Assembly (NCBI RefSeq): GCF_007097265.1
Contig: NZ_VJZP01000039.1
Location: 1-34,140, forward strand
DNA: 34,140 bases
Direction: 5' to 3'
Source: Flavobacterium gawalongense
GTDB lineage: Bacteria > Bacteroidota > Bacteroidia > Flavobacteriales > Flavobacteriaceae
Positions within the stretch are counted from its first letter, which is position 1, and each line of letters opens with the position of its first letter. The translations under genes and the position numbers were made by a program. The notes beneath the pieces were generated by a model. The model saw only the letters and a list, made by a program, of their open reading frames with translations. It had not been told where the DNA came from and did not search any database. Positions 1-6,736 of the stretch are shown in pieces.

Positions 1-2
1 AA

Positions 3-34
3 AAGGAGCAGAAAAACTAAGATTTCTACTCCTT
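3..34 (-). terminator. Probable terminator of the OmpA-lipoprotein transcript
   Basis: Two 12-base arms (3-14 and 23-34) pair with an 8-base loop. The single imperfect position is a G-U pair only when read on the minus strand, and the minus-strand hairpin ends in a short T run at the window edge. This fits a terminator about 100 bases past the end of the minus-strand gene that stops at 138. Confidence 0.4.
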
Positions 35-137
35 AAATTATTGTATTTATTCCTTAAAGGACTTTTTCAGTACCCTCGATTTCTCAAGACGTTTTTTTTA
101 TGCAATCTGAACTGATCACTGAAAACTGACCACTTTC

Positions 138-971
138 TTATTGTTTTTGTTTTTTCATTTCTTTTTCAATCATTTCATAGAACTGATCGATTTTTGGTAA
201 AACAACGATACGTGTTCTTCTGTTGCGAGATCTGTTTTCAGCTGAATCATTAGCAACTAAAGGAACGTAAGAACTTCTTCCTGCAGCAATTAATTGTTCT
301 GGTTTAACACCTAATTGATTTGTCAATACACGAATTATTGAAGTTGAACGTTTCACACTTAAATCCCAGTTGTCAAGTAAGACTCCTGAACCATTGTAAG
401 GGACGTTATCAGTATGTCCTTCAACCATACATTCAAAATCAGGTTTGTCATTTACCACTTTAGCTACTTTAGCCAAAACACTTTTTGCTTTATCAGTTAC
501 GTCGTAACTTCCTGTTTTAAACAACAACTTGTCAGCAATAGATATAAATACAACTCCTTTTTCAACATTTATTTCAATATCCGGATCAGATATTCCTACA
601 GCGCTTTTCAAACTGGTAACTACAGCAAGGGTAACACTGTCTTTTTTAGTTAATGCATCTTGCATTCTGCTGATTTTCAAATCTTTTTCTTTGATAGATT
701 CTAAAGCTTTCTCAATATTTTCAGCCCCTTTAGTGGTCAATACCGTCATGTCTTTAGACGTATTGATCAGTGTTTGATTGTGTTCTTTTAAACCGGCTAC
801 AGTTGCTGAAAGTCCCGCTTTTTCTTCTAAGCAAGAATTTAATTTTACAGTAGCAGAATTCAATAAATCTTGGGTTTCTTTGTTTCTGGCTTCTAAATCG
901 GTGTATTTCTTTTTAGAAACACAAGAAGTTAAAACAGCCAATACTGATAAGGCAATTACTATTTTTCTCAT
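138..971 (-). CDS. OmpA-family peptidoglycan-binding lipoprotein
   Basis: The 277-residue product begins with a lipoprotein signal (hydrophobic segment then lipobox LTSC, lipidated Cys about residue 17), so it should sit in the outer membrane facing the periplasm. Residues about 20-110 are charged and heptad-like, probably a coiled coil. Residues about 140-265 form an OmpA/MotB C-terminal domain: the segments VEGHTDNVPY and NRRTRIVVLPK are the usual peptidoglycan-contact motifs. The likely role is tethering the outer membrane to the wall. It is the last gene of a minus-strand group after the glycosyltransferase (74-base gap). The start is the first Met before the signal. This architecture is very common in flavobacteria, and the exact orthologue cannot be named. 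Confidence 0.88.
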   Translation of the reverse strand: MRKIVIALSVLAVLTSCVSKKKYTDLEARNKETQDLLNSATVKLNSCLEEKAGLSATVAGLKEHNQTLINTSKDMTVLTTKGAENIEKALESIKEKDLKISRMQDALTKKDSVTLAVVTSLKSAVGISDPDIEINVEKGVVFISIADKLLFKTGSYDVTDKAKSVLAKVAKVVNDKPDFECMVEGHTDNVPYNGSGVLLDNWDLSVKRSTSIIRVLTNQLGVKPEQLIAAGRSSYVPLVANDSAENRSRNRRTRIVVLPKIDQFYEMIEKEMKKQKQ

Positions 972-1045
972 AATTTTTTTTTTAAGATTTGATTTGTAAA
1001 TTTAGTTTTTAAAAGTTAGAAGTTATACATAAATTAATGTTAAAA

Positions 1046-2032
1046 TTATTTTACAAAAACCTTGCCATTGTTAATGTAATAAGAAAAAACGATGCTTTTC
1101 GTATTGTAATATTTTTTAGTTTGAAATTTGTCTCTTTTGTGTAAATTACTCGAAAACAGACTGTAAAATGAACCATGTGCTTTTACTATTGCTAAAAAAT
1201 GATTGCATTTTCCTTGCAAAAGAAAATGCAATCCGGCAATTCCATCCAGAATCATTCTGCAAAACAGAATCCAGTACAATTTATCTTTAGGTAAATTTTT
1301 AGTCAACATTAATAAAGAGTTTCTAAAATTCAAATACGTTTTCTTTGGATTTCCTTGCTGCAAAGTGGCTCCGCCTACATGATAAACAACTGATTCTGAA
1401 TTGTATTTTATTTTATATCCTTTATTGATTGCACGCCAACATAAATCAATTTCTTCCTGATGGGCAAAAAAATCAGCATCAAAACCTTTTAATTCCTTAT
1501 AAACCGAGCTTCGAATGAAAAAACAAGCTCCTGAAGCCCAGAATATTTCACAGTTATCATTGTATTGTCCGTTATCTTTTTCTAAAGTTTCAAAAATACG
1601 TCCACGACAGTAAGGATAACCGTATTGGTCTATAAAACCTCCCGCAGCACCTGCGTATTCGAAGTATTCCTTGTTTTTGTAATCTAATATCTTAGGTTGA
1701 ATGGTGGCAGTTCCAGGCTCCTTTTCGAAAGTTTTAAGGATAGGCTGAAGCCAATTTTCGGTAACTTCAATGTCGGAATTGACCAAAGCGTAAATTTCGG
1801 CATCAATATGTTTTAATACTTCATTGTAACCACCTGCAAATCCTAAATTAATGTCGTTTTTTACAATTTTAACGGATGGAAAATTAGCCAACACAAATGA
1901 AATGGAATCATCTGTCGAAGCATTATCAGCAACATAAATTGTAGCTTCAGGCGAATATTTTACAATCGAAGGCAAAAATTGTTCTAATAATTGTACTCCG
2001 TTCCAATTGAGTATGACAACAGCTATTTTCAT
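1046..2032 (-). CDS. Family 2 glycosyltransferase
   Basis: This 328-residue protein has a GT-A fold glycosyltransferase domain over about residues 1-230. It opens with AVVILNWNG, has the nucleotide-sugar segment VADNAST, the DxD-type metal site in VNSDIEV, and the acceptor-side motif GFDADFFAHQEEIDLCWR with the ED-type catalytic pair. The rhamnosyltransferase-like layout suggests transfer of a sugar from an NDP donor to a cell-surface glycan or lipid-linked acceptor at the cytoplasmic face of the membrane. The C-terminal 90 residues are hydrophobic and basic, which suggests membrane association. Only 13 bases separate it from the upstream gene at 2046-2495, so the two are probably co-transcribed. 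The substrate cannot be read from sequence. Confidence 0.88.
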   Translation of the reverse strand: MKIAVVILNWNGVQLLEQFLPSIVKYSPEATIYVADNASTDDSISFVLANFPSVKIVKNDINLGFAGGYNEVLKHIDAEIYALVNSDIEVTENWLQPILKTFEKEPGTATIQPKILDYKNKEYFEYAGAAGGFIDQYGYPYCRGRIFETLEKDNGQYNDNCEIFWASGACFFIRSSVYKELKGFDADFFAHQEEIDLCWRAINKGYKIKYNSESVVYHVGGATLQQGNPKKTYLNFRNSLLMLTKNLPKDKLYWILFCRMILDGIAGLHFLLQGKCNHFLAIVKAHGSFYSLFSSNLHKRDKFQTKKYYNTKSIVFSYYINNGKVFVK

Positions 2033-2045
2033 TTAGATTATTTGA

Positions 2046-2495
2046 TTATAGGATTTGATATATTGGTAATTCGGTCAGAAACTGATATTTTTCATTTTCA
2101 AAATCCATTTGGCAAAAGTAATGATTCAATCCATTGGTTACCATTAGAAATTGAGCTTTCATCGTCATATTATAACGGGCAATTTGGTCGAAGGTGGCTT
2201 GTGCAATTTTTATTTCAGGTGCTTTGCATTCGATTAAAATGAAAATAGAACCATCAGGATTGAAAACAACAACATCGTATCTTTTGCGCAAGCCATTGAC
2301 TTTCAAAACTTTTTCTACATTAATCAATGATTTGGGGTATTTTTTTTCTTCCAATAAAAACTGGACTACATGCTGACGAACCCATTCTTCCGGAGTAAGA
2401 ATGATAAATTTTTTCCTGATTTCATCAAAAATGGAGACTTTATTTTCGCTATTTTTGAACCGAAAGTTATAAAGTTGAAAATTTAGTTTTTGCAT
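2046..2495 (-). CDS. HsdR N-terminal-like (PD-D/E-XK) protein
   Basis: The 149-residue protein resembles the stand-alone type I restriction enzyme R N-terminal domain (HSDR_N_2) found in many Bacteroidota. The nuclease-type core is visible as RYDVVVFNPDGSIFILIECKAP, with Asp and the E-C-K triad in place of D/E-x-K. No helicase, specificity or methylase gene is nearby, so a classical restriction role is unlikely; a housekeeping nucleic-acid role is possible but not shown. It heads a minus-strand group with the glycosyltransferase and is divergent from holA across a 91-base gap full of inverted repeats. Confidence 0.75.
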   Translation of the reverse strand: MQKLNFQLYNFRFKNSENKVSIFDEIRKKFIILTPEEWVRQHVVQFLLEEKKYPKSLINVEKVLKVNGLRKRYDVVVFNPDGSIFILIECKAPEIKIAQATFDQIARYNMTMKAQFLMVTNGLNHYFCQMDFENEKYQFLTELPIYQIL

Positions 2496-2527
2496 AAAGC
2501 AAAAGTATTAAATAAGTTTAAAATTTA

Positions 2528-2566
2528 AAGTTTAAAGTTTCATTCGAAGCAACAAACTTTAAACTT
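2528..2566. repeat. Inverted repeat between hsdR-like gene and holA
   Basis: Arms 2528-2540 and 2554-2566 are perfect 13-base complements with a 13-base loop, and a further partial copy of the same AAACTTTAAAC unit lies at 2568-2578. The repeat occupies the divergent intergenic region and may affect promoters for both directions, but no promoter could be assigned. Confidence 0.6.
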
Positions 2567-2586
2567 CAAACTTTAAACACAAAGAA

Positions 2587-3591
2587 ATGGACGAGGTTGT
2601 AAAAATTGTAAATGATATAAAAAGTGGCAACATCAAACCTATTTATTTTTTGATGGGAGAAGAGCCGTATTATATTGACAAACTATCTGATTATATAGAA
2701 GAAAAAATATTAACCGAAGAGGAAAAAGGCTTTAATCAGACCGTTCTATATGGAAGAGATGTTTCAATAGAAGATATTATTTCGACCGCCAAACGGTATC
2801 CGATGATGGCGGAGCGTCAAGTTGTGATTGTAAAAGAAGCTCAGGATTTGATTCGGACGATTGATAAATTGGAAAGTTATGCCGAAAACCCAATGCCGTC
2901 AACGGTTTTGGTTTTTTGTTACAAATATAAAACTTTGGATAAACGAAAAAAACTTACCAAGTTATTAGCAAAGAATGGTGTCGTTTACGAGAGTAAAAAA
3001 TTGTATGAAAATCAAGTTGGCGACTGGATTAAACGTGTTTTATCAGGTAAAAAATATGCGATTGAGCCAAAGGCAAGCGCCATGTTAGTGGAATTTCTTG
3101 GAACTGATTTGAGTAAAATAAACAACGAACTCGAAAAGTTACAGATTATCCTGCCTGCTGGAAGTACAATAACTCCAAAGCATATCGAGGAAAATATAGG
3201 TTTCAGTAAAGATTTTAATGTATTTGAATTGAGAAAAGCATTAGGAGAACGCAATCAATTAAAAGCATATACCATTGCCGAAAATTTCGCCCAAAATCCA
3301 AAAGACAATCCAATGGTGGTTACTACGAGTTTAGTTTTTGGATTTTTTATACAATTGTTGAAATACCATGGATTGAAAGACAAAAACCCAAAAAATGTCG
3401 CAGCAGTATTAGGTGTGAATCCTTTCTTTTTGAAAGAATATGATGTGGCTTTGAAGAATTATCCCATGAAAAAAGTGAGTCAAATTATTGGTGCTTTAAG
3501 AGATATTGATGTAAAAAGTAAAGGTGTTGGTGCCAATGCGTTGTCACAATCTGATTTATTAAGAGAAATGCTTTATAAAATATTTAATTAG
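2587..3591 (+). CDS. holA: DNA polymerase III delta subunit
   Basis: The 334-residue product matches HolA in length and layout: the N-terminal AAA+-like segment with FLMGEEPYYIDKLSDYI (about residues 21-37), the RQVVIVKEAQDL strand, and the C-terminal collar domain ending DLLREMLYKIF. Delta opens the beta sliding clamp within the clamp loader so the clamp can be placed on primed DNA. The segment RYPMMAERQVVIV is the clamp-contact region typical of the family. It starts at an ATG right after the AT-rich inverted repeats, and no Shine-Dalgarno is seen. The next plus-strand gene follows after 62 bases. Confidence 0.93.
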   Translation: MDEVVKIVNDIKSGNIKPIYFLMGEEPYYIDKLSDYIEEKILTEEEKGFNQTVLYGRDVSIEDIISTAKRYPMMAERQVVIVKEAQDLIRTIDKLESYAENPMPSTVLVFCYKYKTLDKRKKLTKLLAKNGVVYESKKLYENQVGDWIKRVLSGKKYAIEPKASAMLVEFLGTDLSKINNELEKLQIILPAGSTITPKHIEENIGFSKDFNVFELRKALGERNQLKAYTIAENFAQNPKDNPMVVTTSLVFGFFIQLLKYHGLKDKNPKNVAAVLGVNPFFLKEYDVALKNYPMKKVSQIIGALRDIDVKSKGVGANALSQSDLLREMLYKIFN

Positions 3592-3616
3592 CGACTAAAA
3601 TTACCGATATTTGCAC

Positions 3617-3632
3617 TCCCGAAACTTCGGGA
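3617..3632 (+). promoter_or_regulatory. Small GC hairpin in front of the 60-residue membrane protein
   Basis: Arms TCCCGA and TCGGGA with a 4-base loop (AACT) lie between holA and the small membrane gene. There is no T run, so it is more likely a leader or spacer hairpin than a terminator. Confidence 0.35.
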
Positions 3633-3653
3633 TAAAATATAATTTACCTAAAT

Positions 3654-3836
3654 ATGGGAATGAATAAAAATACTATCTTAGGTTGGGCTACTTTAATAAT
3701 GATTGTAATGGGTTTATTGCTTATCGCATTAGGCGCTTTCAGATATGATGACGTAGCAGGTTGGGGATTTGCAGCCGTAGGTGTTGGCTTTTTGGCTAAT
3801 GCATGGGTTTTTAGTTCGCTTAAGGGCAGACTTTAA
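3654..3836 (+). CDS. CAL67264-type small membrane protein
   Basis: The 60-residue protein has two membrane segments (about residues 10-29 and 36-55) separated by the short polar turn FRYDDVAGW. It resembles the flavobacterial family named CAL67264 family membrane protein, which has no assigned function; this match is from memory of the family pattern. The start could be the ATG at 3654 or the one at 3660; both give the same protein apart from two residues. It sits between holA and ettA on the same strand. Confidence 0.75.
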   Translation: MGMNKNTILGWATLIMIVMGLLLIALGAFRYDDVAGWGFAAVGVGFLANAWVFSSLKGRL

Positions 3837-3913
3837 AACAGTAAGCAGCAATCAGATTTTAGTGATCAGTCTTACTAGGAAATTTTAAACAAAAAAACTT
3901 TAAACAAAAAAAT

Positions 3914-5608
3914 ATGGCAGACGATAAAAAAGTGATATTCTCAATGTCGAAATTGAGTAAAACGTATTCAAGCAGTAACAAGCAAGTATTAAAAGATATT
4001 TATTTGAGTTTCTTCTACGGAGCTAAAATTGGTATTTTGGGTTTAAATGGTTCTGGGAAATCTTCTCTTTTGAGGATTATTGCCGGAGCTGATAAAAATT
4101 ATCAGGGAGACGTGGTTTTTGCACCAGGTTACACCGTAGGTTATTTGGAACAAGAACCAATTTTAGATGATTCTAAAACTGTAATTGAAATTGTAAAAGA
4201 AGGTGTTGCCGAAACTATGGCAGTATTAGATGAATTCAACAAAATCAACGATAGTTTTGGTTTACCTGAAGTTTATGAAGATGCGGACAAGATGCAACAA
4301 TTAATGGATCGCCAAGCTGATTTACAAGATAAAATTGACGCACTTGGGGCTTGGGAAATTGATACTAAACTGGAAATTGCAATGGACGCCTTAAGAACTC
4401 CAGAAGGTGATACGCCAATTAAGAATTTATCAGGTGGAGAACGCCGTCGCGTGGCTTTATGTCGTTTGTTGTTGCAACAACCTGATGTTTTGCTTTTGGA
4501 TGAGCCTACGAATCACTTGGATGCAGAAAGTGTACTTTGGTTAGAACAACATTTAGCACAATATGCAGGAACTGTTATTGCGGTAACACACGACAGATAC
4601 TTCTTGGACAATGTTGCTGGTTGGATTCTTGAACTGGATAGAGGAGAAGGTATTCCTTGGAAAGGAAACTACACCTCTTGGTTAGAGCAAAAATCTGGAC
4701 GCATGGCATCAGAAGAAAAAGTGGCTTCTAAACGTAGAAAAACGTTGGAACGCGAGTTGGACTGGGTTCGTCAAGGTGCAAAAGGGCGTCAGACCAAACA
4801 AAAAGCACGTTTGCAAAACTACGACAAGCTTTTGAACGAAGATCAAAAACAGTTGGATGAAAATCTGGAAATCTATATTCCTAACGGACCTCGTTTAGGA
4901 ACGAATGTAATTGAAGCTAAAAATGTTTCGAAAGCATTTGGAGATAAATTATTATATGACAATTTGAATTTTAAATTGCCTCAAGCAGGAATTGTTGGAA
5001 TTATCGGACCAAATGGTGCTGGTAAATCGACTATTTTCAAAATGATAATGGGTGAAGAGAAGCCAGATGCAGGAGAATTTTTAATTGGTGAAACAGTAAA
5101 AATCGCTTATGTAGATCAATCGCATTCCAATATTAATCCTGATAAATCTATTTGGGAAAACTTTTGTGATGGTCAGGAATTGATTATGATGGGTGGCCGA
5201 CAAGTAAATTCAAGAGCTTATTTAAGCCGTTTTAACTTTGGCGGAAGCGATCAAAACAAGAAAGTTTCAATGCTTTCTGGTGGTGAAAGAAACCGTTTGC
5301 ACCTTGCCATGACTTTGAAAGAAGAAGGAAACGTACTTTTACTGGATGAGCCAACAAATGATTTGGACATCAACACGCTTCGTGCTTTGGAAGAAGGTTT
5401 GGAAAATTTTGCAGGTTGTGCGGTAGTAATTTCTCACGACAGATGGTTCTTGGACAGAATTTGTACGCACATTCTAGCTTTCGAAGGAAACTCTGAAGTA
5501 TATTATTTTGAAGGTGGTTTCTCTGATTATGAAGAAAATAAGAAGAAACGTTTGGGTGGTGATTTAACTCCGAAACGATTGAAATACAGAAAATTGATTA
5601 GAAGTTAA
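3914..5608 (+). CDS. ettA: Energy-dependent translational throttle ABC-F ATPase
   Basis: This 564-residue ABC-F protein has two ATPase domains and no membrane domain. Domain 1 shows Walker A GLNGSGKSS (about residues 43-51), signature LSGGERRRVALC and Walker B LLLDEPTNHLD. Domain 2 shows GPNGAGKST (about 365), LSGGERNRLHLA and LLLDEPTNDLD. The linker between them is rich in Lys and Arg, as expected for tRNA and ribosome contact. EttA binds the ribosomal E site and gates the first elongation cycle according to the ATP/ADP level. The protein is full length for the family (about 555-565). The gene is followed by a clear terminator. Confidence 0.95.
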   Translation: MADDKKVIFSMSKLSKTYSSSNKQVLKDIYLSFFYGAKIGILGLNGSGKSSLLRIIAGADKNYQGDVVFAPGYTVGYLEQEPILDDSKTVIEIVKEGVAETMAVLDEFNKINDSFGLPEVYEDADKMQQLMDRQADLQDKIDALGAWEIDTKLEIAMDALRTPEGDTPIKNLSGGERRRVALCRLLLQQPDVLLLDEPTNHLDAESVLWLEQHLAQYAGTVIAVTHDRYFLDNVAGWILELDRGEGIPWKGNYTSWLEQKSGRMASEEKVASKRRKTLERELDWVRQGAKGRQTKQKARLQNYDKLLNEDQKQLDENLEIYIPNGPRLGTNVIEAKNVSKAFGDKLLYDNLNFKLPQAGIVGIIGPNGAGKSTIFKMIMGEEKPDAGEFLIGETVKIAYVDQSHSNINPDKSIWENFCDGQELIMMGGRQVNSRAYLSRFNFGGSDQNKKVSMLSGGERNRLHLAMTLKEEGNVLLLDEPTNDLDINTLRALEEGLENFAGCAVVISHDRWFLDRICTHILAFEGNSEVYYFEGGFSDYEENKKKRLGGDLTPKRLKYRKLIRS

Positions 5609-5627
5609 AAGAAGATCAAAAAATTCG

Positions 5628-5660
5628 AAGCCTCAAATTGTAGAATTTGAGGCTTTTTTT
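5628..5660 (+). terminator. Rho-independent terminator of ettA
   Basis: A perfect 12-base stem (5628-5639 with 5644-5655) and a 4-base loop are followed by a T run through 5660, 20 bases after the ettA stop codon. Confidence 0.85.
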
Positions 5661-5704
5661 GGCGCTAATTTTTTAAGGAGCTATTTCCTGCTATTCACTA
5701 CAAT

Positions 5705-5733
5705 CTTTATGGTTTTTCTTTAAAACCATAAAG
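5705..5733. repeat. Perfect hairpin between convergent genes
   Basis: Arms 5705-5716 and 5722-5733 are perfect 12-base complements with a 5-base loop. The hairpin lies between the ettA terminator and the 3' end of the minus-strand DCC gene. It lacks a T run on either strand, so a terminator role is only possible. Confidence 0.5.
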
Positions 5734-5786
5734 GATTTTCGTTGCTATCAGGGCTATGGCATTTATTGTTATTAGAAAATTTAGTT

Positions 5787-6200
5787 TTACAAAAACTTAG
5801 ATTTTAATGCTGCCGTTGGCATCATACAACTTTCTTTTTTGCCATACCATTTGTAGCGATTTCTGGCAACATAATCGTAAATAGAATCCCTAATTTTTTT
5901 TGGAATTATTTTAAAAATATTTCCAAAATAAAAAATCCCATCTAAACTTTTAGCAATTTCTAACACTGCTTCCGATTTATAATAATAAGCGATTCCGGGT
6001 TGATAGAGAATAATACTGTCTGTGTTTTTGATATCAATTCCGATATGTTTGATGATTTCCTGACCCAAATTAGATTGTAGAGCCACAAACCTAAAAACAT
6101 CTTTTGTATCATGCTTAATTATGAATTGTACCGCTGAATTACAGAGATTACAAACGCCATCAAAGAGGATTATTTTTTTATCTTTAGGTAAGTTTTTCAT
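5787..6200 (-). CDS. DCC-family thiol-disulfide oxidoreductase (DUF393)
   Basis: The 137-residue protein carries the family-defining motif FDGVCNLC near the N-terminus, giving a CxxC redox pair at Cys17 and Cys20. It is followed by the usual thioredoxin-like body (FRFVALQSNLGQ; the C-terminal DYVARNRYKWYGKKESC also fits). Family members are predicted thiol oxidoreductases of the cytoplasm, and their substrates are not established. Length is normal. The gene stands alone, convergent with ettA and just downstream (in its own direction) of the repeat cluster at 6207-6289. Confidence 0.88.
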   Translation of the reverse strand: MKNLPKDKKIILFDGVCNLCNSAVQFIIKHDTKDVFRFVALQSNLGQEIIKHIGIDIKNTDSIILYQPGIAYYYKSEAVLEIAKSLDGIFYFGNIFKIIPKKIRDSIYDYVARNRYKWYGKKESCMMPTAALKSKFL

Positions 6201-6206
6201 TTTTTT

Positions 6207-6289
6207 GTCATTGCGAGGAACGAAGCAATCTCATTTAGTTGCTCAATTTGTGTCCTTGTTAGTGTGATTGCTTCGTTCCTCGCAATGAC
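6207..6289. repeat. 24-base inverted repeat pair (GTCATTGCGAGG family)
   Basis: Bases 6207-6230 and 6266-6289 are perfect 24-base reverse complements, beginning GTCATTGCGAGGAACG and ending the same way inverted, with 35 bases between. A third copy with one change is at 6706-6729 in the orientation of the second. The unit resembles short dispersed repeats seen in many bacterial genomes, including flavobacteria. It flanks the GIY-YIG gene. Confidence 0.85.
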
Positions 6290-6309
6290 TTGTGTTTGTC
6301 TTGCGAGAG

Positions 6310-6615
6310 TCATGCCGTCATTATATCTTTAATTTCTTCAAACAGATCTTGCCAAGTTGGGTTTATAGAACGAATTAATTCATTTTTTGTTTCTCTTGAA
6401 CCTGCTTTTATTTGCTTCTCTCTTGCTATAGCATCACCAATCCATTGAAATTGTTCATAATATACTAATACATTCACATCATAACGAGCAGAAAATGAAT
6501 TAGGATATCTTTTTTCTTTGTGTTCCAAAATTCTTTGTGGAGGATTTGAAGTAACACCTGTATATACTACCGTTTGGTATTTATTAGTGATGATATAGAT
6601 GAATCCCGGTTTCAC
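6310..6615 (-). CDS. GIY-YIG nuclease-domain protein (UPF0213-like)
   Basis: The 101-residue protein is a single GIY-YIG domain. FIYIITN and VYTGVT stand for the GIY and YIG strands, the catalytic-type Arg is in QRILEHK, and the metal-site Glu is in AREKQIKAGSR. Such small stand-alone proteins are very common in Bacteroidota, and their cellular role (DNA repair-like or selfish) is not established. The gene is framed by copies of the 24-base repeat on both sides (6207-6289 and 6706-6729), which is odd for an ordinary housekeeping gene and suggests that gene and repeats may have moved together. Confidence 0.85.
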   Translation of the reverse strand: MKPGFIYIITNKYQTVVYTGVTSNPPQRILEHKEKRYPNSFSARYDVNVLVYYEQFQWIGDAIAREKQIKAGSRETKNELIRSINPTWQDLFEEIKDIMTA

Positions 6616-6705
6616 AGTTATTTATTTATGTTGGTTATGTTTGTCTTTGCAAGGTACAAAATAATCTAAATCTGGAATTCCAAGAATGCTTACTCCCGTT
6701 AGTGT

Positions 6706-6729
6706 GATTACTTCGTTCCTCGCAATGAC
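6706..6729. repeat. Third copy of the 24-base repeat
   Basis: This copy differs from 6266-6289 at one base (GATTA in place of GATTG). The shared context GTTAGTGT just before both copies shows the repeat unit is longer than 24 bases on that side. Confidence 0.8.
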
Positions 6730-6736
6730 ATACTGA

